Assembly: GCF_000516985.1 (NCBI RefSeq)
Contig: NW_006917098.1
Span: 1,488,001-1,552,000, forward strand
DNA from: Pestalotiopsis fici W106-1
Lineage: Eukaryota > Ascomycota > Sordariomycetes > Amphisphaeriales > Sporocadaceae
Direction: 5' to 3'
DNA: 64,000 bases
Part shown: positions 35,301 through 47,477 of the stretch, one piece after another
How the letters are laid out: every line of letters starts with the position of its first letter
How positions within the stretch are numbered: position 1 is the stretch's first letter
Notes under the pieces: generated by a model
Database searches by the model: none
What the model was told of the DNA's origin: nothing
Seen by the model: the letters and a program-made list of their open reading frames with translations, nothing else
Translations under genes and position numbers: made by a program

Positions 35301-38300
35301 GTGTTGACAGCCTTGAGATTCTTCGACTCGGTTGGTTCAGAATCGTGCTTGCCAGCGTACTGTGCGACACGGAGCGTGCCATCAGCTTGAGTGCTCCAGA
35401 ACCAACTTGACGGACCAGAGAAAGTCTCAGTGACGATACGGTTCTTCTCGAGAACAGTTGTCATGCCTCGCATCAGCTGCTCAAGCTTGGAAACATGCTC
35501 GTGGCGGTGGAAGAGGACAGGTGGCACAATAATGGTCTGAAGGATTCGGCAGTAAGACCAGATGGTGTTGAGGAAAACCATAATGGGCCAGCGCACAACA
35601 GGGTGGGCATCGCGGAGAACAAAGTCCAATTCTCTTTGGTACTCGATATCGGCGGTGAGGGAAATGATCAAGAACTTGATGCAGAGGTTGAGGCCGCGGA
35701 AGAAGGTGGAAACGACCTTCTTGGGGTAGGCAAAGACAGACTTCTTCTCGGGCACAACAGGCGCTCCAAACAGCTTCTTGGCATCACTGGGAGTAATGTA
35801 CTCGGACTCTTCCCTGTCAAATCCTCGGCTCTCGACAGCCTTGGCATATGCCAAAACGCTCTTGGTGAGAGCAGCACCGAGATCGCATCTAGCAATGTGA
35901 GAGTCAATGTCCCGAGGGTCCTGAGAGTTGATCTTGGTAGCAATCCAGTTCTCGACTTCATTGGTGAAAGTACCAACGCTGCCGCAGCAGCGCTTCAGCA
36001 AGAAGCTTCGGACAGACTCGGGAAGTGTCTCCCACTCCCGTTCGCAATCAATGCCCAACAGGACGTAGCGGAGAAGGGTGGTCTCACCGGCAGCCAGGAC
36101 ACGAGCGCGTTCCAAGGGGCACACCTCAAGCTGGCGCTTGACACCCTCTGGAATCGAGAGTTCATGGCTGCTAGAGTGATCGGTCACCAGGAGCTCAGTA
36201 AGAGTTGCCTCGCCACGCGTCATGCCAAGTTGGAGCTCCGAGAAAGAGTTGACCACTGCCTCGGCAATGACTCTCCAGTGGCGCTGCACATTCAGGGTCC
36301 ATTCATCGTTGACTCGGTCAGGACCAAGGATGACAATGATGTGAATGACATCTCCGGCCTTGCGGCTGATTGATCGCACCTTGGGGTCTCCAGCTGCCAT
36401 GTGGCGGGACGAGACAAGCTCAATGACCACATCTCCAGCCAGCCAGCTCTGAGCAACGCATGCGAGGTATCTCTGAGCAGATTGGAAGGAGGCCTTGAGG
36501 ACTGGAGGGGTTCTTGATCTCTCCTGAAGACTGAGCAACTCGAGAATACGCTTGCCAGGGTGCTTGGCAGGATCCAGGGTGTATCGGTCTTCAGGGTCCA
36601 GAGAGGTGAAGGACTGGAAGAGTTGCTTCAGTGTCGTCTGAGACAGATCGGGCTGGGGCTCGAGGCTGCTTGCAGAGTAGGTGATTACCAGAGAGGAAGT
36701 GTCATCAGTCTTGAGCGACCTGTACTTGGTCTTCCAGTCAATAAAGGTAGGCATTCCAATGTTGGAGATCCAGAGAGAGTAGATGCAGGCGGCCCAGGTA
36801 GCGACAGCGAGAGAAGCGACACCGCTGTATGCCCACTCTGGCAGCTTAAGGTGGAGAGCGATACCAATGGGCAGACCAATGATGGAAGCAAAGGCAAGGG
36901 GCTTGGCACCATCCATGCCGCAGAAGATCTTGTTGTACTGATACCACAGCAAACCGGAGTATGCTCCGATATAAGCCATAAACATGATGGCATCGTCCTT
37001 GGAAGACTGAAAGACCCACATGAGACAGGCAAAGAGGGAAGCGCCCCACAGGTGAAGGAAGAAGAACTTGCAAAGCGAACGCCAGTAAAGTCTGCGTCTG
37101 GCAAGGATGTCGTCCAAGTTGGCCTGCTTGAGCGACTCGAGAGAGGTAATAGGCTTGTTGATCTTCTCGTTGGCGGCAGTCCAGAGAGGCTGCGACACGG
37201 TATCGAGGGCGACAGCGCCAAAGAGGTAGTAGCAGAGACCAAAGCCAACTCCCAGGCGGAAGACTTCGCTGCTGGCAGCCGACAGACCAACCAAATTGCC
37301 TCCAGTCACAAGAGCTGCCCACTTGTCCAAAAGTGCAACAACAAAGTAGAGCAGACCGGACCAGATATCCTTTCCAGTCGATCTCCAGTGGAGGAAAGCA
37401 CTGTGAAGTTTGAGACCCTTTTGCATGTTTGTCATGTTCTCCATACCAGCCTTGAGCGTCAAGTTCCAGGTAGTACTGTAGGGGAGAGGCATCCATGATC
37501 GCTTGTGTCTGCAGTACCAGCGCATCAAGAACATGGTCGAGTTGTAACCATCGGCCAGCTTCTTGATGAGAGGGTCCTTGGTGGACTTTGTAAAGAACCA
37601 CTTGTTGACCTCCTTCAGGACTACACCGTGAATGGCAGTACGAGCCATTGGCATGACCTGGTTGTCGCCAAGGCCGTCAAGCTTGTGTGCCTCCGAGCCG
37701 AGATGCTCTCGGTACCAGCTAATGACTTCGGAGTCCTTGACGAAAGGAATCTTGAGGTACCAGGAGCTCCACTGAGAGATGACTTCTCTGGCTCTCCAGA
37801 GAAGGATCAACAAGAAGCCGCTGAGAACAGGCAGGTAGACTGTAATGTCGTTGTCGACCGCCATACTGACAATGGGGGAGATGAACAAGATGGGAATGCA
37901 TGTAATAATGGTTGTTCGTCCCGACAAGAACTCGGAGCCTGGCATCTGGTAGATGGACAGAGCGTTCAAGGCCAACATGTACAGGGAAAGCATGATGAAG
38001 TAGAACAGGAAGATGAGTGCCGCGGTGGTGGTCTGAGACGAGATGACAATGATGAAACCAATGATGGCACCCAGAATGCAGACGGCGACACCAGCAGCGA
38101 AGCGGGTCAGGATGAACAAGTTCATGGCGGGGAAGCCATTGGCGTAGAAGTAGTAGCTACCACCAGAGCAGATCCATTGACCAAACGCACCGCTGAGCAG
38201 GAGAGCAAACATGAGCGCTCTGGTCGCCATTGTCTTCTCTTCCGAAGTCATAAAGGTCGTCAGATACAGTCCACGACCAATGGTAGTCAGGAGCAAAACG

Positions 38301-40903
38301 TCGATGAGAGCAGGCACAGCAAAGATACCGAAAAAGGTGACGCGGTATGTAAAGGAGACCTTTTCCTCGCCACCCTCGGGGTCGATATCAGCTTGCATGG
38401 CAGCGTATGCAGTGGGAAGCTCAGTGAAGACATCGTCTCGCCTGGGGGGTTGGTACTTGGAGTAGTAGGATCGGTACCGTTCGGCAATGATCTTTCCGAT
38501 AGCTCTAGGCGTCATGTCAAAGAAGGAGTCGCAGCGCGATCCAAGAGCAAAGTTCTCGGCGAAACAGGCAGCCTGGTCAGATGCGTGGTTGGGGTAGACG
38601 TTTCGATCCATAACCTCGAGATAGACCTCGTCCAGGGCCAGCTTGCGAAAGGCGGAGAAGACGGCAAGCGCTAGAATATCGGCTCCAGCGTCGATTACAT
38701 CAGCGTGGAATAGGCGCTGCATGACATTGCTCAGACGCGAGTAGATATCGCTTTCAACTTCGATGAGAACAGAGTACAGGCGGGTATCAACATCCTGAAA
38801 CAGGCGAATCGCTTCAGCAGTGTCAGGAACGTGGCATCCCTTCTCAGCGAGCCAGTTGACACGAGAGGTAACCATGTCCTCAATCGAGACATCGCCGTTC
38901 AGATAAGCAACAGAGTTGAGAGCACGCTGCTGGGCGAGCATGGGAGTATCCAATAGCTGGTACTCCATGCAGTCGCAAATTGAGGCAAAGAACTTGGACT
39001 TGGCCTTGTCGGATTGCATACGCATGAGCAGCTGGACAGTCTCGGCAGGAGAGAGCTGCTGGAGATCAGATATGATGCGTTCGGGCAGTTTCCAGGTAGG
39101 AGATAGTTTGCCATTTCGGTCAGCCATGGACTGCTCAGCCATGAAGCACTCGATCCGCGAGCATTGGCGGCTGGACAGGAAGGTGTGGAGAATTGTGGCA
39201 GCGCGGTCCTTGGCCTTGTTGGAAAGATACAGGACAACGCGGTCTGACTCTGGTTCTACGTCGTACAGACCCCAGTGTTGCGTACCGGCGTCAGTCTGGA
39301 AGCCAGAGTGAAGACCGGAAAAGACCTGAATGCGTGGGTTCTCGGGCTGGGCAATGGATGCGCTCAACAACTCAATCAACGCGGTGACAGCCTGCGAGGC
39401 AGTGGGGGAGAGGCGTTCGCTTCCGTGGAGACCTTGAATTTCTGCGAGGGCCATTTCCAACTCGGAGCCCTCAACCTTTGCAAGGAGATCCAACTCCTTG
39501 AGCTTGGCCTGGCCACGACGAAGCTCATCAAAGTCGGCAAAGTTGGCCTCGTGGCCCAATTGGAAGCAACCAAGGCCGGTTCCAGCCTCGTCCTTGAAAA
39601 CTGCCAGACGAGCAGTCTTCACGTCAAGTACCGATGCCGGCGCATTACGTCGGGAAACTGTACTCTCGAGACTTGCAGGCCTCAGCTTGTTCGGGGCTGA
39701 CAGTTGTAATCTTGCAGAAATATCTGGGATGAAATCACGGAGGCTTTCGTAGAGCTCTTCGTGATTTTGAGAAGTGTGGGCAATGGTATCATTGACTCGC
39801 CATGTGTCGTGAGCCTTCATGTTTTCCTCGTTCTTCAGCCACATCAAGGCGCCGAGAGGCTTTGCCTCGAGAGAGCGAGCTGCCGCGATGTCGGCGTTGA
39901 ACATTGAGTCATTGTGGCCAACCCAGCAGAGTGCACTGTTGAAAACACACCAATTGTAAGTTCTCGTGGCAACAGCGTACTGAATCTCGGCCTCGTCCTC
40001 AACAGTCTCCCACATGATGAGGAGGAGTCCATGGGCGGCGCGCTGAGCCGCGACCGCACGCATGCAAGTTCTCATTTCGTTCATCTGGAAAAAGTTCTGT
40101 CGGTCGCCATCGGGTCGCATGGTTCCGTTTCGGTAAATGACACCACGGATAAAGTTCATATCAGTCGCGGTAGCCTCCTCCTCGGAGAGATACTCGGGGT
40201 AAGAAAGCTCAAGCCAGAGCTCCGAGTTCAATGTGCTGACGAATCGAGCCAACTCGGAAACGACAGCGGGGTGGAAGTGCTTGCGGAAGTTTGCCAGAAG
40301 AATTCCGGTAAAAGGACCGGTAGCGGCATTTCGCAAGGTCTGGATGACCGTCTCCAGATTTCGGATAACGGTCTCGCTGCTAATACTCGCATCTGTTGCG
40401 ACAACAGCCGATACGTCCACGCGAGCCAAAATCTCCTTGGCAGTTGAAGGGTATGACGACAAAGTGTCAACAACACCAGGTTGCGATGGGTCTACAACGA
40501 GAACCTGCCATTTTGACAAGATCTTCTGTTGTGCTAGCGTAGGCGGCGAGGTGAATCCGCCCAAAAATACACCAAATGTCTTGAGTTCCTCCTCTTCAGC
40601 GGACTTTGCCAAAGAAGCTGATTTTGTGGGATAGTCCTTTCGCATCCGCTGAAGGTATCGAGCAACCGGTCGAGAAACTGCGGTCATCCGCCCGCCCTGA
40701 ATTCATTAGTGACACTCGCGTAATAGAGTGATAATTCAACTTACGGATGGCCGCCTCATGAAATACCGGATAACATTGAAAATAATATAACCAGATCCGA
40801 GGACAAAGGTGGCAAGAAGGAAGGCGGCAATGAGCTGATCCCACCAGGAATCAGTCATATCATGCCAGCCAACCGCCGACAGACCCAGGAAGCTGAGCCC
40901 CAT
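32360..40903 (-). CDS. gt4c: Giant multi-membrane GT4 glycosyltransferase, Gt4C-like GAG polymerase
   Basis: Two exons, 40903-40745 and 40696-32360, join in phase to 2831 aa. The first exon carries one membrane helix (LIAAFLLATFVLGSGYIIF). A soluble N-terminal domain (about residues 90-370, with QVLVVDPSQPGVVD) may be a TIM-barrel-like fold. Two blocks of membrane helices follow at about 830-1000 and 1150-1380. Near residues 2485-2670 lies a GT4 retaining-transferase domain: TVVMLSHVQYAKDIKNAI, RLHIYGDQ and the EX7E signature in SEGLPLAMGEAALTGVPVV. The architecture matches Gt4C, encoded at the Aspergillus galactosaminogalactan locus and thought to polymerise and export the heteropolymer across the plasma membrane. 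Its neighbours (Sph3-like, Uge3-like) support this strongly. The frame is clean over 8.3 kb. Confidence 0.9.
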
Positions 40904-43453
40904 CTTGCTGGCTCTTGTCTTGCTGGCTTGACAAGTCGCAGATGGATTGCAATGATTAAGCGAACGTGTTCATCTGGGGAACCTTTTTTCAAAATGTGTA
41001 AAAAGTTGGGGGGGATGAGCTGGGTATAGATGTAACAGCGTTTCGCCGGGAGCTATGTGGTGTGATAAGAGGTCTCCAATAAACAGAGTATTAGAAATCC
41101 ACTACTTGTTCACGCCACACAAGACAGACGGATGGATCGTAGTGGGAACCACTTTATCAATGCCTATGGCAAGACGACAATGTATCTTGGGCGGCCTGAT
41201 ATGTAGCAGCTTTCTGGCTCTAGGCGGGACTAGAGCCTCGTATCATCACGTCTAGGCCGCAGGTAACAAAAAATTTGGGAACGAGACCAGCTTCAGCTCT
41301 GTTCTCGCAAGTTGAAGCTAGATTAGATCGGGTGCTGGTGCGAGCTCTCGATATAGAAGCAGACCTGAGGCTGGCTGGACCCTGCAAGGGTTTTTACGGT
41401 ATTACCACCGCAGTGGTAGCCAAACAAAGTTGTCATAATACGACATGATCGACCGGGGGAGGGCTGCGCGGACGGTCCGTTCGCCCATACTGTCCAGATG
41501 CCTTGGCCGATGGGCCCTCATCGCATGTCATAGCATCGAGACTCACTTTGTGCACTGCATTAGCTGGCGCCCCTCTGACGGATCGTTTTAATTCCTAGGT
41601 TAGCTCGTATCGTGGGCCTTTCGTGGCGAGCTCCGGTGGGTGAGCTGAAGCTTCGTATTAACTAATGACACTAGCCTCCGGCTCTATCGTCGATGGTGTC
41701 GCGACTCAACTCTGTCTACCCCTGACGTTTGTTGTCTCCAGTCTGTTCTAGCCGCACTGCCGTTACTGGCAAGTGCCTGGCGTGCTGTCTGGCCGTCAGC
41801 CCGGGCCTCGAGAGTGCGTGAGCGTGTGCCGCGCTGATGTGCTGACACGAAAAAGAAGAAAGGGTGCGCATAGACGTTGGACCCAATAAAAATGGGCATT
41901 TACAATCCGATATCGTATAGTAGTTTCAGCGAGGTCCGAAAACTAGACTATATCCAGACTTGGTCAAACGCCACCAGGGTTCGGACCCGACCTCAGCCCG
42001 GATTAAACAGGCCCGTACGGTACGGATCTGTCAGGCCCTGCCTGTCGGATTAAAAATGCTACTCACTTATCGGAATCAGGAAAAAACACGGCCAAATTTC
42101 CATTGGCCGCCCACCGTGCAACCCATGCCATGATGCGGCGCAATGACCAGGACCCTGGAATTTGGAAGATGAGCAGCAAGCATTGGCATGCAGCCTGGTA
42201 GGTATGCATCTCATCCGGCCGGCTCAATCCAGAGCTGCCAAGCTGGTTGCTTCGGAAGGAAGCGAAACTCTGAAGTTTCTTTTCGTCTTCTTTGGCCATT
42301 CATTGAGCTTCCAGAGGCTGCACAGTCGCATTCTGTTTGGATTAGTGTTTGCACCAACCGTCACCTTGCCGTGTTGTCCTTCCCCTCAAAGCTCTTTTGC
42401 GGGGGTGGGAAGCAGCAAGTTTAAGCATGAAGAAAAAAATCTGGAAAAAAGAGAGAGTGGAAAGGGCGGAGCAGGGGGTGAGGTGATGGCGCATGCACAA
42501 AAAAGAATGAATGACGCGGAATCGTGTCATGGAGCTCAAGCGGTGCCTGAGCCAATCCTTGGGTGCATCGATCCAGTCCATTGGTTTTGCGCTAGATCGG
42601 CCTATTCAACCAGTCATAACGGCTCCTTCCACATGGATTTGCAGGGATCCCCACTACGATATCTTTGCTAAACCCACCCCACGACTCGTCTTGATCAGAG
42701 CTTGGGAAAAATCTCCGCTGGCTGGGGATGAGGTGTGTGAGAGAAGAAGAAAATTTTAAAGAAAGAAAAAAGAGAGTTTGACCAGAAGTGGCCTCCCACC
42801 TTTCCTCTTTTTCAGCCTTTGGGAGGGTCCCAGGAGTAAAAGCCAAGCAGGCGAGGCAGGCAGCTCAAGTCAGCTCTTCGGCCGTTCCTGGCTGCGGCTT
42901 TGATGGGTATCCATATCTTTTTATGCCTAGCATTTGCTAGCACATGAGCAATGCAAGAGAATCGGGCTTGGCGGTGAAAAAAGGAGCTTCCCAAGCAATA
43001 AAAGAGGCAAGAGTCAAGAGTCAAGATCACGGGGGCTGCCCTGACTTGTCAGTTTTTGATCATTTTTTGGGGCACCCTGTCATGTTGGCGTTCATGGTGA
43101 TACGGCGGTTAATCTGAGGGACCCAAAAGGCTGAAAAAGGGATCCAATAGGCGCGCGCGTTGCCTCGTTGGCTCAACGCCCACTGACAAGTTGTCATATA
43201 CTGCTTGCGTACTCAAGGGACACGCGCCCCTCTCTACTGCATCTTCACCTTGCCTTTTCTTACTCGGGATCACGACGCCTGACCCCTTACTGACTTCGTC
43301 GTCGCCCACTGCCGCCCACTGCCGCCCACTGCCGCCCGCAGTTCAACCAATTAAGGCCCCTTGTGATCGAAAATCTCTGGCGGTTTGAATCGTGCCAACA
43401 CTCCATTGATGATCAACGAGCGTTTCAGAAGAGTCAAGTAAGATTCATTCAAG
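40904..43453. other. Long divergent promoter region between gt4c and sph3
   Basis: About 2.5 kb between the divergently transcribed polymerase and Sph3-like genes. Contains a set of short direct repeats (43301-43340) but no gene. The small open frames around 42162-42671 and 41684-41899 lack fungal coding features. A shared control region for both genes is likely. Confidence 0.5.
43301..43340. repeat. Four tandem 10-bp copies of a GCCGCCCACT unit
   Basis: Two perfect copies flanked by two slightly altered ones, ending 113 nt before the Sph3-like ATG. They could be clustered regulatory sites or simple slippage. Confidence 0.8.
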
Positions 43454-44457
43454 ATGAATTTGCAGGATAAGTTGCCAAAAGCATGGCGTCGCAAGAGATG
43501 GTTCTGGGGTTTATTAGGAGCCATTCTGCTCGTTGTGATTATTGTCATTGTTGTTCCAATCGCAGTGATCTTTTCAAGAAAAAACCACAAGACAACTTAC
43601 GGCGCCATGCTCATCGTACCTCTTTACATCTATCCCACGGATGCCTCTACGTGGCAGCCGCTCTACAATGCGTAAGACTCTGATCTTATAACTTATAGAC
43701 AAGAAATTTCACTAACATGGCCTTGAAGGGTTGAATCGAGGTCTTCGCTCAACTTTACCGTTGTTGTAAACCCTGCCAGCGGCCCGGGAACCGACTTGGT
43801 TCCGGATGAACAATACTATTCCGCCATCCAGAAGCTCAACTCGTACAGCAATGTTCAGACTGTGGGATATGTACGAACTGGGTACGCCACAAGAGACATT
43901 GACACTGTCATTGAAGAGGTCAAGACCTATGCCGGCTGGTCTTCAAACTCCACCTCCATTGCCATGAACGGTATCTTCTTTGACGAGTCTCCTCACGAGT
44001 ATTCTGAAGATGCCGTCGAGTACATGAAGAACATTAGCTCCGAAGTCAAGGGCGCCGACGGTCTTTTCGGGGATAAGACGGTATGTACTCTCGGATATCA
44101 ATAATCTTTTGTACCTCGGATGCTAATAACATACATTAGGTCATCCGAAACCCAGGCACTGTACCAGACTCCAGATACGCCGACGACAATGTCGACATCA
44201 TCGTTGTATTCGAGGACAACTATGATGCATGGCAAAGCCGGAGTGCCGATGTCGAGGCCGCGCCTGATGACAGGAGCGAGAAGAGCATCATGATCAACTC
44301 GGTTCCGGAAATGAGCGATGATGACATGAAGACTTTTGTAAACGATGTTGCCAGTCTTGGAGAACACTTGTTCATCACGAGCAACGACGCAAACTTTTAC
44401 GAGTCTTGGGCTTCGGATTGGAGCAACTTTGTCGATGCCACACAGTCGACGAATTAG
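43454..44457 (+). CDS. sph3: Membrane-anchored spherulin-4/GH135 hydrolase, Sph3-like
   Basis: Three exons (43454-43671, 43729-44080, 44140-44457) join in phase to 295 aa. After a Lys/Arg-rich tip, residues 17-40 (FWGLLGAILLVVIIVIVVPI) form one helix, giving a type-II membrane protein with the enzyme outside. The domain opens with AMLIVPLYIYPTDASTW. The likely catalytic pair is Asp158-Glu159 in NGIFFDESPHEYS, and Glu215 in DIIVVFEDNYDAW; their spacing matches the three acidic residues reported for Aspergillus Sph3 (D166, E167, E222). Sph3 is an endo-hydrolase of galactosaminogalactan needed for making the mature polymer. Close to gt4c and uge3-like genes, so the same role is inferred here. 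Confidence 0.9.
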
Positions 44458-44670
44458 TCAACTGGAGGAAACTGCTGGGAACTGTTGGGACGTCTGGGAC
44501 GATCTGATTTACCTCATCTATTTTTCTATCATACCCATTATATTTCTCTTCTAGAAGGCATTGCATGCCAAAATACAGTTCCAATTTCATAAAATCAAAA
44601 ACCAAGCCAGAAAATCATTGCTTCCATCTATAGTGCCATTGTAATTTGAAAACTCCGCTCCATCCGAGAC

Positions 44671-45977
44671 TCATTTCTCAGATTGGTCAACCGCCGAGAT
44701 AAAGTCTTGCCAGCTTGGGCCAAAGCTCTCATAAAAGTCATCCACCAAGTCAGTAGCAAAGACATACTGACCTCGCTTGCATAATTCGTGCACAGCATCC
44801 CGTATCTTCTCGCGCGGAATACCGGAGATCTGGTAGATGGACCGAGCACGATCAAGAGGAAGCTCGGCCAATCTCTTCTGCACACCTTCGCCAATGTATA
44901 ACTGGTGAGGCTCCTCAGAGATGCATACGAGGTCGGGATTACCAAACGAGCTAAGGTCGCCCTCAGGAGGTGTGCCTGGATTGTGGACGACCTAGTAAGC
45001 CATGGTCGGACAATTAGCTTTTCGACTATTTTTGGCTGACTGCAGAAGCGAGCTGGGTTACGTGACGCGGAAATAAGTGACGAAATGGGCGTGCATAATA
45101 TTGAACAAGATAGCAAGAAACGTTCATGCAGAGGAAAGGGGTGGCAAAAAAAGCAGCAGTAGTGTAGAGTGTGAACCAAAAGTAAAGGTGGGAAGCTAGC
45201 ACATACCGTTCGATCTCCCATCAGACCATTCACGTGCTTGATGTATAGGCGAAGGGCATCAAGGTATTCAGATCGCTCCTTGGAGACGTGATTGGGTGTC
45301 TCGTCGACGTAGATACCTTGCACATGAAGACCTGGGATGTTGTGGCCAACCTCCCAGTCAGCAAACTGCCGGATCTCTGCCATGCTCTCGCGCAGAGGCT
45401 TCCGGCAGTAGTCGATGCGAACGTAACCGACGGTGCGGACGTTGGCAAAGGCATTCAGGCGCGGCACCTCGCGCACATAGTCGTGACCGGGAAGCGGCAG
45501 GTCGCCAGGCCCACTATTGGGATTGACTACGACGAGGAAGTTGGTATCAGGGTGAGCTGCGATACTGTTTGTTCCGTGCGGACACTTGCAAGTCAGCCCA
45601 TGTGGGTCTCGTCGACTATGGTTTCAGTCGTGTGGTTTTTTTCTTCTTTCGACCCAAGCAGAGGCCCTCGGCCCTTCACTTCAGCTCGGAGAGACGCGGA
45701 GATGGTAGGGGAGCAAGCAGAGAGCAGATGTCAGACCGTGTGAAAAACAAGACCGGAAAAAAAAAACTTGGAGCTTGCAAGACAGATCATGAACAGATCT
45801 GCTCATCAACAGCTCTAGGTTCCGGTCGACTCATCCTCCGGGGTGAAGATCTTGACAAACAGGGCAAGGAATGGAAGTTACGCACGCATCATAGAGAGGT
45901 TGCCAAGTGGTATTCGTCAGCGGATAATAGTACAAGGGCATCACCACCCAGGCCTTGCTTGAATTGGTCGTGGACAT
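44671..45977 (-). CDS. Second spherulin-4/GH135 paralogue, without membrane anchor or signal peptide
   Basis: Three exons (45977-45886, 45564-45207, 44991-44671) join in phase to 256 aa, beginning MSTTNSSKAWVVMPLYYYPL, which corresponds directly to the start of the Sph3 enzyme domain. The acidic residues are kept: Asp118-Glu119 in QGIYVDETPNHVS and Glu176 in VCISEEPHQLY. It has the same intron positions relative to the domain as the Sph3-like gene (after PLYxA and after GDRT/GDKT), so the two arose by duplication. It lacks the N-terminal helix, so it would stay in the cytosol unless an upstream exon was missed. The two genes converge with a 213-nt spacer. GH135 hydrolysis of galactosamine-containing glycan is expected from the family. 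Confidence 0.85.
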
Positions 45978-47477
45978 GATGGATTTTCTTGGGGATCTGG
46001 ACTTTGTCTGAAGCTTCTTGGGTGGGTTTTCTCTGGCGAGTATTCACGGAGTGTCCCTTTGGGTGGATTACTTCTAGCCAGCAGCAGGTAAAAGACTCCA
46101 AACAGAAACGGGCGATAAATTGCTTGCTTCAGCTGTGCGCTTTGAAGCTCCGGAACTCATTTCCTCTTGGGATATTTAAGCAGTGTACAGTTTTGCTGCT
46201 AGCAGGAAAAAACGCAGCAATCCAGAAGCACCTAGTGCTAGTTGGCCCCCGCGGCGCCGAGTGCTGATTTCCACCGAGTGGGCGCCTAGCCCGTCCGCTG
46301 GCGAGCAGCTGGGCTGGAGGACTGGAACCTGGGCGGGGCACTGGGGCAATGGGGCTTCAGCAGGCTCCAGCGGGCTCCAGGCGTCTGGTCTGGCGCTTCA
46401 GTCAGTGTCCACGACATGGTGCAAGGCTCGAGCTTTGTTTCCTTTCTTGTTCCCTTTTTTCTTCCCTTCCCTCTTTTTAACCTCTAGCTGTACCCCCTTT
46501 TTTAAGTGTAGCGCCCCCCATACCCGCCGCATACCAGCCCATCCATACGCCCCCCCACGGAGACGCTTAGAATAGTAGCTTCTTACGAGGGCTCCACTAT
46601 CTCAACCTCTATACGAGCCTCCAATTGTTTGGTGGTGCAAATCGGGTGCCTCGAGAGAGAATGGCACAACGTTGCAACCCTCGAGCTTTCTCATTCGTTC
46701 GCCTCGCATTTTTTTTACATTTTCGATTATACGCGGTTTCAACCAAGTTTTTGAACACGATTGATATTATAGCGTTTCTTAATGTTTGGAACTTATTCCA
46801 AGCGTCAGACGGCCTCCCTCTCCCGCACAACCTGGCGATAGCCTCTCTAAACTCACACACTCGTTCTCTCCCTCTCCCTCTCTCCCACTCATCTCCCGCA
46901 CTTGGTGCTATTATTTCCTTCTATTTCTGAACTCCACAACGTGCACTCGGCATTGGGCTTTAGACGGCTCCAAAAAGGCAAAGCTGGTAGTCGAGACCGT
47001 CGTACTAAGTCCCGAGCCTATGAGTTCCAACCTAGCTGACATTTGGCTCCGGTTCATTTTTCGATAGATTCGGCCTTGTACATGTCGTGGGCTCTATCTC
47101 GAACCTGCTAAGCTTTTTTTTTTCTTCCTTCCCCCTTCCCGCTACTCTGTCTTCCTTTCCTGAAACGTAAATGATGAAATCTCCACGACCAACAGACGGT
47201 CATTAAGCTTGAGAGAGGGTCACTGCGCATAGGCTGGCTCGATCTAAGGTGTCATTGCTCTGACTCCCTGGGCTGGTCTGGATTTCTGAAGAAGTTTTTT
47301 TATCTTGCTTTCAGCTGGCTTCTGTCTCGGTCAAACTTTCACAAGTTTCAGAAGCACATCTATCCACATAATAAGTAATTCAAGACAAAAGAAGCTCCCT
47401 CTCCCTCGATCGAGTCTCTTGTCAAAATCGATGCCACTATTGTATATCCGTTTACGCCAAAAAACTCCACAGTTGAG
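45978..47477. other. Intergenic/leader region upstream of the epimerase
   Basis: 1.5 kb between the divergent GH135 paralogue and epimerase genes. From about 46430 on it is rich in pyrimidine tracts (CTTTCTTGTTCCCTTTTTTC-like), common in strong fungal promoters and leaders. Open frames here do not resemble genes. Confidence 0.5.

Noticed and set aside
33305..36373. Long plus-strand open frames (for example 34118-35410, 430 codons) opposite the GT4 gene
   Set aside because: They are antisense shadows of an 8.3-kb coding exon with biased third positions; the GT4 reading carries clear motifs.
42162..42671. 169-codon plus-strand frame upstream of sph3
   Set aside because: No recognisable domain, homopolymer-derived Lys/Glu stretch, and located in a likely promoter.
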